A DNA stretch of 57,346 nucleotides, from assembly GCA_035715725.1 (NCBI GenBank), contig DASTKT010000185.1, positions 1-57,346 of the forward strand. Direction: 5' to 3'. The notes under the pieces were generated by a model. That model saw only the letters and a program-made list of their open reading frames with translations, searched no databases and was not told the DNA's origin. Both the position numbers and the translations under genes were made by a program. Source of the stretch: JADGGV01 sp035715725. GTDB lineage: Bacteria > Gemmatimonadota > Gemmatimonadetes > Longimicrobiales > RSA9. Positions 33,023 to 42,950 of the stretch are shown in pieces (positions within the stretch are counted from its first letter, which is position 1; the number at the start of each line of letters is the position of its first letter).

Positions 33023-33556
33023 TCACTCGAGGGTCCGGTACTCCCGGTCGAAGTAGGCGAGCGGCGGCGAATCCGAGCCTACGAGGACGCGGTCGACGGC
33101 GCCGATGACGATCCGGTGGTCGCCGCCGGGGTGGGTCGCATCGACCGTGCAGGCGAGGGCGGCGACGGCGCCTTCGACGATGGGGTCGCCGGAGGGCGGA
33201 AAGAGCGACCGGAGCAGCGGTCCGCCGTCCGCCACCATCGAGGCGACGCGGCGCTGGCCCGCCGCCAGGAAGCTCACCGCGAAGGGTGCGCCGACGTCGA
33301 GGAACGGCCAGACGGACGCGTTCGGTCCGACGCACACCAGGACGAGCGGCGGGGCGAGCGAGACGGGCGCGAACGCGGTCGCGGTGATGGCGTAGACGTG
33401 GGGCTCGTCGCGGACGGCGACGACGGCGACGCCGGAGGCCCAGCGCGCGAGCGCGTCGCGCAGCGCATCGGCACGGCCCTGCTGGTCGGTCGCGCCGTGC
33501 ACGGTGGCCCGGATCGGTCTGCGCCCCACGGTCTCCTCCCTTCCCTCGCTCGACAT
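33023..33556 (-). CDS. Flavin reductase-like FMN-binding protein
   Basis: A 177-aa split-barrel protein of the HpaC/FRP type. The flavin-binding strings ASGVAVVAV, ITATAFAPVSLAPPLVLVCV and AVSFLAAGQ are in the usual order. It may supply reduced FMN or bind FMN directly. It is transcribed just upstream of the quinone oxidoreductase and divergent from the gnd operon. AAGG lies seven bases before the ATG. Confidence 0.88.
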   Translation of the reverse strand: MSSEGREETVGRRPIRATVHGATDQQGRADALRDALARWASGVAVVAVRDEPHVYAITATAFAPVSLAPPLVLVCVGPNASVWPFLDVGAPFAVSFLAAGQRRVASMVADGGPLLRSLFPPSGDPIVEGAVAALACTVDATHPGGDHRIVIGAVDRVLVGSDSPPLAYFDREYRTLE

Positions 33557-33761
33557 GCGGATGCCTTGCCCGTTCCCCCGAACCCGGAGCGGCCCGCCGG
33601 CGTTCCATGAGACGAGCGTGCCCGCGGGGCGCGGCGGCGTCCCAGCAACGGCCCCATGGCGTGGGCTGGACCTTGCGGTGCGCGAACGGAGGTCCGACGC
33701 TCAAGGCTCGCGCGCTGCGGGAACGGCAGCGCGGGCGTGACCCCCAGGCAGCGAGGCGTGG
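33557..33761. other. Divergent promoter region between redox pair and PPP operon
   Basis: 205 bases separate the starts of the flavin reductase (minus) and gnd (plus). It should hold promoters for both. No strong -35/-10 pair or operator was picked out by eye. A GCGAGG ribosome site lies five bases before the gnd start. Confidence 0.4.
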
Positions 33762-34787
33762 ATGCAACTCGGGATGATCGGACTCGGCCGCATGGGCGCC
33801 AACATGGTGAGGCGGCTCCTGCGGGCGGGGCACGCGTGCGTCGCCTTCGACGTGAACGCGGAGGCGGTGGCGGCGCTGGAGCGGGAGGGCGCGGCGGGCG
33901 CGCGGTCGCTGGACGAGCTGGTGGAGCGGCTGCGGCCGCCGCGCGCGGTCTGGCTGATGGTGCCGGCGGCGCTGGTGGACGCGGAGATCGCGGCGCTGGC
34001 GCCGCGGCTGGCCCCGGGAGACACGCTGGTGGACGGCGGGAACTCGTGGTACCACGACGACATCCGGCGCGCGGCGGAGCTGGGGGAGCGGGAGCTGAAC
34101 TACGTGGACGTGGGGGTGAGCGGCGGCGTCTTCGGGCTGGAGCGCGGCTACTGCCTGATGATCGGCGGCGAGGCGGAGCCGGTCGAGCGGCTGGACCCGA
34201 TCTTCCGCGCGCTGGCGCCCGGCGTGGACGCGGCGCCGCCGACGCCGGGGCGCGAGCGGCGCGGCGGGACCGCGGAGGCAGGATACCTGCACTGCGGCCC
34301 GAGCGGCGCGGGCCACTTCGTGAAGATGGTGCACAACGGGATCGAGTACGGGCTGATGGCGGCGTACGCGGAGGGGATGAACATCCTCGAGGGCGCCGGG
34401 GTGGGGCTGGAGGCACGGAGCGCGGACGCGGAGACGGCGCCGCTGCGCGACCCGTCGCTCTACCGCTACCGGTTCGACCTCGCCGACATCGCGGAGGTGT
34501 GGCGGCGGGGGAGCGTGATCTCCTCGTGGCTGCTGGACCTGACGGCGGCGGCGCTGGCGGAGGACCCGGAGCTGGCGGGCTTCGCCGGGCGGGTGTCGGA
34601 TTCGGGGGAGGGGCGCTGGACGGTGCAGGCGGCGATCGAGGAGGGCGTGCCGGTTCCAGTGCTGGCCACGGCGCTGTTCGCGCGCTTCTCATCGCGGGGG
34701 CGGGCGGAGTTCGCGGACAAGCTGCTGTCGGCGATGCGCCACCAGTTCGGCGGGCACCGCGAGAAACCCGCGGACGCCGCGCGATGA
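33762..34787 (+). CDS. gnd: 6-phosphogluconate dehydrogenase, decarboxylating (short form)
   Basis: A 341-aa enzyme converting 6-phosphogluconate to ribulose 5-phosphate with NAD(P)H and CO2. GLGRMGANM is the dinucleotide motif, followed by DGGNSWYHDDI and HCGPSGAGHFVKMVHNGIEYG, which contains the catalytic Lys and substrate-binding Asn. It is the shorter form (~300-340 aa), often NAD-preferring. It starts the sugar-phosphate operon and overlaps the HAD gene by four bases (ATGA). Confidence 0.95.
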   Translation: MQLGMIGLGRMGANMVRRLLRAGHACVAFDVNAEAVAALEREGAAGARSLDELVERLRPPRAVWLMVPAALVDAEIAALAPRLAPGDTLVDGGNSWYHDDIRRAAELGERELNYVDVGVSGGVFGLERGYCLMIGGEAEPVERLDPIFRALAPGVDAAPPTPGRERRGGTAEAGYLHCGPSGAGHFVKMVHNGIEYGLMAAYAEGMNILEGAGVGLEARSADAETAPLRDPSLYRYRFDLADIAEVWRRGSVISSWLLDLTAAALAEDPELAGFAGRVSDSGEGRWTVQAAIEEGVPVPVLATALFARFSSRGRAEFADKLLSAMRHQFGGHREKPADAAR

Positions 34788-35464
34788 CGGGCGTCCACGA
34801 CGTCGTCTTCCTGTTCGACGTCGACAATACGCTCCTCGACAACGACCGGGTGACGCGGGACCTGAACCGCCACCTGACGACGACGTTCGGCGAGGAGCGG
34901 GCGCGGCGCTACTGGATGCTGTTCGAGGAGCTACGGGCGGAGCTGGGATACGCGGACTACCTGGGCGCGCTGCAGCGCTACCGGCTGGAGAACCCGCGGG
35001 ACGCGAATCTGCTCGAGACGTCGACGTGGCTGGTGAACTACCCATTCGCGAACCGGCTCTACCCGGGCTCGCTGGATGCGCTCGAGCACCTCGGGCAATG
35101 GGGGCCGACGGTGATCCTGTCGGACGGGGATGTGGTGTTCCAGCCGCGGAAGGTGGAGCGCTCGGGGCTGTGGGACGCGGTCGAGGGCCGGGTCCTGATC
35201 TACGTGCACAAGGAGCGGATGCTGGACGACGTGGAGGCGCGCTACCCGGCACGGCGCTACGTCATGGTGGACGACAAGCTGCGGATCCTGACGGCGCTGC
35301 GGGCGGTGTGGGGGGAGCGGGTGCGGACGGTCTTCCCGCGCCAGGGGCATTACGCGCTCGACCCGGCGATCGCGGCGTCGTACCCGCCGGCGGACGTCAG
35401 CATCGAGCGGATCGGCGAGCTGGCGGAGATCGACCCGGCGGAGCTGCTCGGCGAAGCGCGATGA
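34784..35464 (+). CDS. HAD-superfamily phosphatase
   Basis: A 226-aa HAD hydrolase. DVDNTLLDN (residues ~13-21) is the catalytic nucleophile motif I; VILSDGDVV fits motif II, the Lys in PRKVERSG motif III, and MVDDKLRIL motif IV. It sits between gnd and pgi with overlaps on both sides, so the substrate is probably a sugar phosphate in the same flux (for example a damaged or side-product phosphate). That is a context inference; the exact substrate cannot be told. Confidence 0.85.
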   Translation: MTGVHDVVFLFDVDNTLLDNDRVTRDLNRHLTTTFGEERARRYWMLFEELRAELGYADYLGALQRYRLENPRDANLLETSTWLVNYPFANRLYPGSLDALEHLGQWGPTVILSDGDVVFQPRKVERSGLWDAVEGRVLIYVHKERMLDDVEARYPARRYVMVDDKLRILTALRAVWGERVRTVFPRQGHYALDPAIAASYPPADVSIERIGELAEIDPAELLGEAR

Positions 35465-35481
35465 ACGAGGAGGAAGCGACG

Positions 35482-37203
35482 ATGGCGACGACGGTGGAAC
35501 GGCCGGGGCTGACGGCGCTCCCGGCGTGGAAGGCGCTCGAGGCGCACGCGCGCCAGATGGCGGGGGTGCACCTGCGGCAGCTCTTCGCCGAGGATCCCGG
35601 GCGGGGCGAGCGGATGGTCATGGAGGCGGCCGGGCTGTACGTCGACTACTCGAAGCATCGCGCGACGGACGAGACGCTGCACCTGCTGGTGCACCTGGCG
35701 AACGCGGTCGGGCTGCGCGACCGGATCGACGCGATGTTCCGCGGCGAGCCGATCAACGAGACGGAGCACCGGCCGGCGCTGCACGTGGCGCTGCGGGCGC
35801 CGCGGGAGGTGGAGATCCGGGCGGGCGGGCGCGACATCGTCGCCGAGGTGCACCGGGTGCTGGAACGGATGGCGGAGGTGGCCGAGGCGGTGCGGAGCGG
35901 GCAGTGGACCGGTCACAGCGGGAAACCGATCCGCGCGGTGGTCAACATCGGCATCGGCGGCTCGGACCTGGGGCCGGCCATGGCGTACCAGGCGTTGCGG
36001 CACTACTCCGACCGGCGGCTCACGTTCCGCTTCGTCTCCAACGTGGATGGCGCGGAGCTGCGCGAGGCGCTCCGGGACCTCGACCCGGCGGAGACGCTCT
36101 TCATCGTCTCGTCGAAGACGTTCACGACGCAGGAGACGCTCACGAACGCCGAGAGCGCGCGGGAATGGCTGCTGTCGGCGCTGCGCGACGAGGAGGCGGT
36201 GCGCCGGCATTTCCTGGCCGTGACGGCGGAGCCGGCGCTGGCGGAGCGTTTCGTCCGGGAGGCGGACCACATCTTCCCGATCTGGGATTGGGTCGGCGGA
36301 CGCTACTCGATCGAGTCGGCGATCGGGCTGTCCCTCATGATCGCCATCGGGCCGGACCGGTACCGCGAGATGCTGGGTGGCTTCCGCGCGATGGACGAGC
36401 ACTTCCAGTCGACGCCGTTCGAGTCGAACATCCCGGTGATCATGGCGCTGCTCGGGATCTGGTACGACGACTTCTTCGACGCGCAGACCGCGGCGGTGCT
36501 GCCGTACAGCCACTACCTGGCCCGCTTCCCGGCCTACCTGCAGCAGCTCACGATGGAGAGCAACGGCAAGAGCGTGACGATGGACGGCCGACCGGTCGAC
36601 TACGACACCGGGCCGATCTACTGGGGCGAGCCGGGGACGAACGGGCAACACTCGTTCTTCCAGCTGCTGCACCAGGGGACGCACCTGGTGCCGTGCGACT
36701 TCATCGGCTTCGTCGAGGCGCTGGAGCCGCTGGGCGACCACCAGGACATGCTGATGGCGAACCTGTTCGCGCAGACGGAGGCGCTCGCGTTCGGGAGGAC
36801 GGCGGACGAGGTGCGGGCCGACGGCACGCCGGAAGCGCTGGTGCCGCACCGCACGTTCGAGGGGAACCGGCCGAGCACGACGATCCTGGCGTCGCGGCTC
36901 ACCCCGGCGACGCTGGGCGCCCTCGTCGCCCTGTACGAGCACATGGTGTTCACGCAGGGCGTGGTCTGGGGGATCGATTCGTTCGACCAGTGGGGCGTCG
37001 AGCTGGGGAAGGTGCTGGCACGGAAGATCCTGCCCGAGCTGCAGGCGAGCGGGGAGCCGGAGCTGGCGCACGATTCCTCGACGAACACGCTGATCCGGCG
37101 CTACCGCGCCGGGCGGCGGCACCGTTCGCCGGCCCTGCAGTGGCTGCACCGGGTCGAGATCGAGTCCGGGCGCGCGGCGGGGATCGGGGGCCCGGGGTGG
37201 TGA
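35482..37203 (+). CDS. pgi: Glucose-6-phosphate isomerase
   Basis: A 573-aa enzyme interconverting glucose 6-phosphate and fructose 6-phosphate. Visible are NIGIGGSDLGP, SKTFTTQETLTNA (phosphate-binding Ser/Thr), GGRYSIESAIG, MESNGKSVT and the catalytic His in TNGQHSFFQLLHQGTH. The first ATG (35461) overlaps the HAD stop as ATGA, but GAGGAGG (35467-35473) lies eight bases before ATG 35482, so the second start is preferred. Confidence 0.97.
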   Translation: MATTVERPGLTALPAWKALEAHARQMAGVHLRQLFAEDPGRGERMVMEAAGLYVDYSKHRATDETLHLLVHLANAVGLRDRIDAMFRGEPINETEHRPALHVALRAPREVEIRAGGRDIVAEVHRVLERMAEVAEAVRSGQWTGHSGKPIRAVVNIGIGGSDLGPAMAYQALRHYSDRRLTFRFVSNVDGAELREALRDLDPAETLFIVSSKTFTTQETLTNAESAREWLLSALRDEEAVRRHFLAVTAEPALAERFVREADHIFPIWDWVGGRYSIESAIGLSLMIAIGPDRYREMLGGFRAMDEHFQSTPFESNIPVIMALLGIWYDDFFDAQTAAVLPYSHYLARFPAYLQQLTMESNGKSVTMDGRPVDYDTGPIYWGEPGTNGQHSFFQLLHQGTHLVPCDFIGFVEALEPLGDHQDMLMANLFAQTEALAFGRTADEVRADGTPEALVPHRTFEGNRPSTTILASRLTPATLGALVALYEHMVFTQGVVWGIDSFDQWGVELGKVLARKILPELQASGEPELAHDSSTNTLIRRYRAGRRHRSPALQWLHRVEIESGRAAGIGGPGW

Positions 37204-38207
37204 GCGAGGCCACGCCGGTCCTGCTGGCCGCCGACGTGGGCGGCACGAAGACCGACGTGGCCCTCTTCGACGCGGCGCACGGCCCGCGCGCGCCGCTGCT
37301 GGCGCGGCGGTACCGGAGCGCGGCGTACGCCGACCCGGAGTCGATGCTGCGGACGTTCCTGCGGGAGGCGGACGTGCCCGTCGCGGCCGCGTGCGTCGCG
37401 GTGGCGGGACCGGTGATCCACGGCGTGGCGCGCCCGACGAACCTGCCCTGGCGGGTCGACCGGGACGCGCTGGGCCGCGGGCTGGAGATCGCGCGGTTCG
37501 ACCTGTTGAACGACCTGGAGGCAATCGCGTGGGCGATCCCGACGCTCGAGCCGGAGGACACGCTGACGCTGCACGAGGGGGAGCCCGAGCCGACCGGTGC
37601 GCTGGCGGTCGTCGCGCCGGGGACGGGGCTCGGCGAGGCGTTCCTGACGTGGGACGGGACGGCGTACCGCGCGCACGCCTCGGAGGGCGGCCACGCGGAC
37701 TTCGCGCCGGCCGACGAGCTGCAGGTCGGGCTGCTCGAGTACGTCCGCGCGCGCTACGGGCACGTGAGCATCGAGCGGGTCTGCTCCGGGATCGGCATCC
37801 CGAACATCTACGACTACCTGCGGGACAGCGGCCGGTACGCCGAGTCGCCGGCGGTGGCGAAGCGCCTGGCGGATGCGGCGGATCGCACGCCGGTGATCGT
37901 CGAGGCGGCGCTCGAGCCGGCCGGCGGCTGCCCGCTCTGCGTCGAGACGGTGCACACGTTCGTGGCGATCCTGGGCGCCGAGGCCGGCAACCTGGCGCTG
38001 AAGACGCTGGCGACGGGGGGCATCCACATCGCCGGCGGCATCCCGTTGCACATGCTGCCGGCGCTGCAGGGCGGGCGGCTGCTGGAGGCGTTCCAGTCGA
38101 AGGGGCGCATGACGGAGCTGCTGAAGCGGATCCCCGTGCGGGTGGTGAAGCGGCGGGCGGCGCTCCTGGGCGCTGCGGCCTACGGGCTGGCGCGGCTGGG
38201 GTCGTGA
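37200..38207 (+). CDS. glk: Glucokinase (Glk family)
   Basis: A 335-aa ATP-dependent glucokinase that makes glucose 6-phosphate. DVGGTKTDVALF is the phosphate-1 ATP motif; NDLEAIAWAI, GTGLGEAFL and SEGGHADFAP are typical of the E. coli Glk type rather than ROK. The start is GTG 37200, overlapping the pgi stop by four bases (GTGA), which argues for coupled translation and fixes the start. Confidence 0.96.
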   Translation: MSEATPVLLAADVGGTKTDVALFDAAHGPRAPLLARRYRSAAYADPESMLRTFLREADVPVAAACVAVAGPVIHGVARPTNLPWRVDRDALGRGLEIARFDLLNDLEAIAWAIPTLEPEDTLTLHEGEPEPTGALAVVAPGTGLGEAFLTWDGTAYRAHASEGGHADFAPADELQVGLLEYVRARYGHVSIERVCSGIGIPNIYDYLRDSGRYAESPAVAKRLADAADRTPVIVEAALEPAGGCPLCVETVHTFVAILGAEAGNLALKTLATGGIHIAGGIPLHMLPALQGGRLLEAFQSKGRMTELLKRIPVRVVKRRAALLGAAAYGLARLGS

Positions 38208-38422
38208 GGTGGCCGGGAGGCGACCGCGGGCGGCCGCGGTCGTGACGCGCTGCGGGGCATCGGCGCGGGCGGCCACGGCCGCGCGGGGCGCGCTGGAGCC
38301 TGGACGGCGGGCGCGCGACCGACGATACTCCCGCCCGCGAAACGGGCGCGGACGGAACGCCATCGACGCCGGCGCCGGCACCCGGGCGGCGGCTGACACC
38401 GAATCGGGAGCAAGGTACACGA

Positions 38423-40501
38423 ATGCCTGAGCAGACCCAGACCACGACCGGGATCGTCCAGCAGACCATCGACACGATCCGCACGCTGTCCATGGACGCC
38501 GTGCAGGCGGCGAACTCGGGGCACCCCGGCGCTCCCATGGCGCTCGCGCCGGTGATGTACGCGATCTGGCAGGACTTCCTGCGCTACGACCCGCAGGACC
38601 CGCTCTGGCCGAACCGCGACCGGTTCATCCTGTCGAACGGCCACGCCTCGATGCTGCACTACTCGATGCTCTACCTGGCGGGCGTGCAGGCGGTCCCGGG
38701 GCCGGGCGGCAAGGAGCGGCGCGCCGTGACGATGGAGGAGATCCGGCACTTCCGGCAGCTCGGCAGCGCCACGCCGGGGCACCCGGAGCACGACCTGACG
38801 AGCGGCGTGGAGACGACGACGGGGCCGCTCGGGCAGGGCGTGGCCACGAGCGTCGGCGTGGCCGCGGCGTCGAAGTGGCTGGGCGCGACGTACAATCGGC
38901 CGGGCTTCCCGCTCTTCGACTACGACGTGTACGTGCTGTGCGGCGACGGCGACATGATGGAGGGTGTCTCGAGCGAGGCGGCCTCGCTGGCCGGCCATCT
39001 GCGGCTGTCGAACCTCTGCTGGATCTACGACAACAACCACATCACGATCGAGGGGCCGACCTCGCTGGCGTTCAGCGACGACACGGCGCAGCGCTTCGCG
39101 GGGTACGGCTGGCGCGTGCTGCACGTCCGCGATGCGAACGACCTGTCGGCGCTGCGCGGCGCGCTGACGGCGTTCCACGAGACGACGGACCGGCCGACGC
39201 TGATCATCGTGGACAGCCACATCGGGTTCGGCTCGCCGAAGCGGCAGGACACGCGGGAGGCGCACGGCGAGCCGCTGGGCGAGGACCAGGTGCGGGCGGC
39301 GAAGGAGGCGTACGGCTGGGATCCGGACGCGCACTTCCTCGTCCCGGACGGCGTGCGGGAGCACGTGGCGGGCGTCTCGGGGCGGCGCGGCCACGAGCTG
39401 CGCGACGAGTGGCTGGCACTCTTCGAGCGCTACGGGCAGGAGCACCCGGAGCAGGCGGAGCAGCTCCGGCTCATGTGGGCGCGGAAGCTGCCGGCGGGGT
39501 GGGACCAGGAGCTGCCGAGCTTTCCTGCGGACGCGAAGGGGCTCGCCACGCGGGACGCGTCCGGGAAGGTGCTGAACGCGATCGCGCGCAAGGTGCCGTG
39601 GCTGCTCGGCGGCGCGGCGGACCTGTGGCCGTCGACGAAGACGCTGCTGACCTTCGAGGGCGCCGGCGCCTTCGAGGCCGACAACTACGCCGGGCGGAAC
39701 TTCCATTTCGGCGTCCGCGAGCATGGCATGACCGCCGCAGTGAACGGGCTGGGGCTGTCGGCGCTGCGGGCGTACAGCGGAACGTTCCTGATCTTCGCCG
39801 ACTACGCCAAGCCGGCGCTCCGGCTGTCGGCGCTCATGGAGCTGCCGGTGATCCACGTGTTCACGCACGACTCGATCGGGCTCGGCGAGGATGGGCCGAC
39901 GCATCAGCCGATCGAGCAGCTCGCGATGCTGCGGGCGATCCCGGGCCTGGCCGTGATCCGGCCGGCGGACGCGAACGAGGTCGTGGAGGCGTGGAAGGCG
40001 ATCATGCGGCTGGACCACGAGCCGGCGGCGCTCGCACTGACGCGGCAGGCGGTGCCGACGCTCGACCGCTCGCGCTACGCGTCGGCCGAGGGGCTCGCCC
40101 GCGGCGCCTACATCCTGGAGGACGCACCCGGCGGCGAGCCGGAGGTGATCCTGATCGGGACGGGGAGCGAGGTGGCGCTGTGCGCCGCGGCGCACGAGCG
40201 GCTGCTGGCGGACGGCGTGCGCTCGCGGCTGGTCAGCATGCCGTGCTGGCAGTTCTTCGAGAAGCAGGACCCGACGTACCGCGACAGCGTGCTGCCGCCG
40301 GCGGTGCGGGCGCGCGTCGCCGTGGAGGCGGCGTCGACGTTCGGCTGGGACCGCTGGGTCGGCGACGCCGGCGCGATCGTGGGGATGTCGACGTTCGGGA
40401 AGTCGGCGCCGGCGGCCGCGGTGCAGCGGGCGTTCGGGTTCACGCCCGAGAACGTCGTGGAGACGGCGAAGAAGGTGATCGAGGGGACGAAGCGGAGGTA
40501 G
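38423..40501 (+). CDS. tkt: Transketolase
   Basis: A 692-aa thiamine-diphosphate enzyme that moves two-carbon units among pentose and hexose phosphates. The TPP motif GDGDMMEG...NN is present (CGDGDMMEGVSSEAA with YDNNHITIEG), the N-terminal NSGHPGAPM carries the active-site His, and GVREHGMTAAVNG contains the catalytic Glu. 215 bases separate it from glk, so it may have its own promoter. AAGG precedes ATG 38423. Confidence 0.97.
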   Translation: MPEQTQTTTGIVQQTIDTIRTLSMDAVQAANSGHPGAPMALAPVMYAIWQDFLRYDPQDPLWPNRDRFILSNGHASMLHYSMLYLAGVQAVPGPGGKERRAVTMEEIRHFRQLGSATPGHPEHDLTSGVETTTGPLGQGVATSVGVAAASKWLGATYNRPGFPLFDYDVYVLCGDGDMMEGVSSEAASLAGHLRLSNLCWIYDNNHITIEGPTSLAFSDDTAQRFAGYGWRVLHVRDANDLSALRGALTAFHETTDRPTLIIVDSHIGFGSPKRQDTREAHGEPLGEDQVRAAKEAYGWDPDAHFLVPDGVREHVAGVSGRRGHELRDEWLALFERYGQEHPEQAEQLRLMWARKLPAGWDQELPSFPADAKGLATRDASGKVLNAIARKVPWLLGGAADLWPSTKTLLTFEGAGAFEADNYAGRNFHFGVREHGMTAAVNGLGLSALRAYSGTFLIFADYAKPALRLSALMELPVIHVFTHDSIGLGEDGPTHQPIEQLAMLRAIPGLAVIRPADANEVVEAWKAIMRLDHEPAALALTRQAVPTLDRSRYASAEGLARGAYILEDAPGGEPEVILIGTGSEVALCAAAHERLLADGVRSRLVSMPCWQFFEKQDPTYRDSVLPPAVRARVAVEAASTFGWDRWVGDAGAIVGMSTFGKSAPAAAVQRAFGFTPENVVETAKKVIEGTKRR

Positions 40502-40530
40502 CCGCCCCCGTCGCTCGGAGGAGTGGATCG

Positions 40531-41976
40531 ATGCCCGACGCACATGCCGGCGGCTCCGTGGAGCCGAGCACGTTCGTGATCTTCGGCGCCACGGGCGACC
40601 TGGCGAGGCGCAAGATCCTACCGGCGCTCTACGAGCTGCACGAGAAGGCGCGCACGGCGCAGGGGTGCGCGATCGTGGGCGTCGCCCGGGACATGGAGCT
40701 GGACGACCTGGCGTTCCGCGCGCTCGTCCGGGACGCGGTCGCCGCGACGGCGACCGACCCGGGCGAGCTGGACCGCTGGCTGGAGAAGTGGGTGCACTAC
40801 CAGCCGGTGGGCGAAGGGACGCTGGAGGAGTTCGAGGCGATCGCCGCGCGCCTCGAGGAGCTGGAGAAGAGCCTCGGGCTGCCGCAGAACCGGATCTTCT
40901 ACCTTGCGCTGCCGCCGTCGGCGTTCGGGCCGACGTCCCGGATGCTGGCGAAGATCGGGCTGAACGAGAGCGCGGGGTGGACGCGCATCGTCATCGAGAA
41001 GCCGTTCGGCCACGACCTGGACTCGGCGCGGCGGCTGAACCGGATGCTGCACGAGTGCTTCGACGAGGCGCAGATCTACCGGATCGACCACTACCTGGGG
41101 AAGGAGACGGTCCAGAACCTCCTGGTGTTCCGCTTCACGAACGACATGTTCGAGACGCTCTGGAACCGGGACCACATCGACAACATCAAGATCACGGTGG
41201 CGGAGGACCTCGGCGTCGAGGGGCGGGCCGGCTACTACGAGCAGGCGGGTGCGCTGCGCGACATGGTGCAGAGCCACCTGACGCAGCTGGTGGCGCTCGT
41301 GGCCATGGACGTGCCGTCGGCGATCCAGGCGGACGCGATCCGCGCGGAGAAGCTGAAGGCGCTGCGCTCGATCAAGCCGATCCACACCGACGAGCTGGTG
41401 TTCGGGCAGTACACGGCCGGCGTCGTCAACGGCAAGCCGGTGCCGGGCTACCGCGAGGAGCCCGGCGTGGCGCCGGACTCCAAGACGGAGACGTTCGTGG
41501 CGCTCCGGCTCTACCTCGAGAACTGGCGCTGGGCCGGCGTGCCGTTCTTCCTCTGCACCGGCAAGCGGCTGCCGAAGCGGCTCACCGAGATCGTCATCAC
41601 GTTCCGCCGCGCCCCGGTGTGGATGTTCCGCACCGTGCAATCCGAGGAGATCCATCGGAACGCGCTCGTCCTGACGCTGCAGCCGAACGAGGGCTTCTGC
41701 CTGTACTTCGACGTGAAGGCGCCGGGCGAGCCGTTCCGGATCCGCCAGCTTCCGCTGCACTTCCGCTACGAGGAGGCGTTCGAGGAGATCCCGGACGCGT
41801 ACCAGACGCTGCTGCTGGACGTGATGCGCGGGGACCAGACGCTGTTCGTGAGCGCCGACGAGGTCGAGACGAGCTGGGCGCTCTACACGCCGGTCTTCTC
41901 GATCGACGAGCCGGTGCTCCCCTACCCCGCCGGCACCTGGGGCCCCGAGGACGCGGAGAAGCTGGAGCCGAGGTGA
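40531..41976 (+). CDS. zwf: Glucose-6-phosphate dehydrogenase (first copy)
   Basis: A 481-aa enzyme oxidising glucose 6-phosphate to 6-phosphogluconolactone. It has the N-terminal FGATGDLARRKILPAL dinucleotide motif, VIEKPFGHDL, and the substrate motif RIDHYLGKETVQNL with catalytic His and Lys. CGGAGGAG precedes the ATG. It overlaps pgl by four bases (GTGA). A second, divergent zwf lies at 54049-55419. Confidence 0.97.
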   Translation: MPDAHAGGSVEPSTFVIFGATGDLARRKILPALYELHEKARTAQGCAIVGVARDMELDDLAFRALVRDAVAATATDPGELDRWLEKWVHYQPVGEGTLEEFEAIAARLEELEKSLGLPQNRIFYLALPPSAFGPTSRMLAKIGLNESAGWTRIVIEKPFGHDLDSARRLNRMLHECFDEAQIYRIDHYLGKETVQNLLVFRFTNDMFETLWNRDHIDNIKITVAEDLGVEGRAGYYEQAGALRDMVQSHLTQLVALVAMDVPSAIQADAIRAEKLKALRSIKPIHTDELVFGQYTAGVVNGKPVPGYREEPGVAPDSKTETFVALRLYLENWRWAGVPFFLCTGKRLPKRLTEIVITFRRAPVWMFRTVQSEEIHRNALVLTLQPNEGFCLYFDVKAPGEPFRIRQLPLHFRYEEAFEEIPDAYQTLLLDVMRGDQTLFVSADEVETSWALYTPVFSIDEPVLPYPAGTWGPEDAEKLEPR

Positions 41977-42746
41977 GCCCGCCCGCAGGCGTCGAGGTCG
42001 TCGTCGGCGAGGACCTGGAGGCGGTGAGCCGCGCCGCCGCGGATGCGTTCGCGCGAGCGGCCAACGCGGCGGTCGCGCGCCGCGGCCGGTTCACCGTGGC
42101 GCTCCCCGGCGGGAGCACGCCGCGGCGCCTCCTCCAGCTCCTGGCCACGACGCACCGGGACGCGGTGCCCTGGGCGTTCTGCCACGTCTTCTTCGGCGAC
42201 GAGCGCTGCGTCCCGCCGTGGGACCCGGCGAGCAACTACCGGCTGGCGGACGAGGAGCTGCTGACGCGCGTGCCGATCCCGCCGGACCACGTGCACCGGA
42301 TCCGCGGCGAGCTGGACCCGGAGCCGGCGGCCGCCCACTACGACGCGGAACTGCGCGCCGCCTTCGCCGGCGGGCGGGACGCGCCGCCGACGGAGTTCGA
42401 GACGTTCGACCTCGCGGTGCTGGGCGTCGGCGCCGACGGGCACACCGCATCGCTCTTCCCCGGCTCGCCGGCGCTCGCCGAGCGCGCACGCTGGGCCGTG
42501 GCCACGGAGGCGCCGCCCGGCGTCGAGCCGCGGGACCGGGTCACGGTGACGCTGCCCGTGCTGGACGGCGCGCGCGAAGTGCATTTCCTGGCCGCCGGCG
42601 CGGAGAAGCACGCGGTGGTGTCCGCGATCCTGGAGGCGGATGCGGCGGCGGCGCGCCGGCTCCCCTACCCCGCCGCGTGGGTGCGCGGCTCCGAGCACAC
42701 CATCTGGTTCGTCGACCGCGCCGCCCGAGGGGAGGAGGAAGCCTAG
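41973..42746 (+). CDS. pgl: 6-phosphogluconolactonase
   Basis: A 257-aa lactonase of the glucosamine-6-phosphate isomerase fold. ALPGGSTPRRLLQLL, VFFGDERCVPPWDPASNY and GVGADGHTASLFPGS are its signature strings. It hydrolyses the product of the adjacent zwf. The GTG start at 41973 overlaps the zwf stop. It is the last gene of the operon. Confidence 0.96.
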   Translation: MSPPAGVEVVVGEDLEAVSRAAADAFARAANAAVARRGRFTVALPGGSTPRRLLQLLATTHRDAVPWAFCHVFFGDERCVPPWDPASNYRLADEELLTRVPIPPDHVHRIRGELDPEPAAAHYDAELRAAFAGGRDAPPTEFETFDLAVLGVGADGHTASLFPGSPALAERARWAVATEAPPGVEPRDRVTVTLPVLDGAREVHFLAAGAEKHAVVSAILEADAAAARRLPYPAAWVRGSEHTIWFVDRAARGEEEA

Positions 42747-42794
42747 CCGCGGGCCGGTGGAGGCCGGTCCGCCGGTCTGCCGCGCCACGCTTGC

Positions 42795-42822
42795 CGGGCC
42801 CGCGCGCCGCGCGGCGGGCCCG
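42795..42822 (+). terminator. Strong GC hairpin after pgl
   Basis: CGGGCCCGC (42795-42803) and GCGGGCCCG (42814-42822) form a perfect 9-bp stem with a 10-nt loop. The following sequence is GC-rich with no T run, so it may be a pause or Rho-associated structure rather than an intrinsic terminator. Confidence 0.35.
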
Positions 42823-42950
42823 CGCGCTTGCGACGGGCGCCCGCGCGTCCGACCTTGCCGCCTCGCGGCCGGCGCCCCACGCCGCCGGCCGCGCCCGACG
42901 CCGGGCACGCCGCTCCGGCCGGGCTCCGCCGACCCTTCCGGAGGCTGCCG

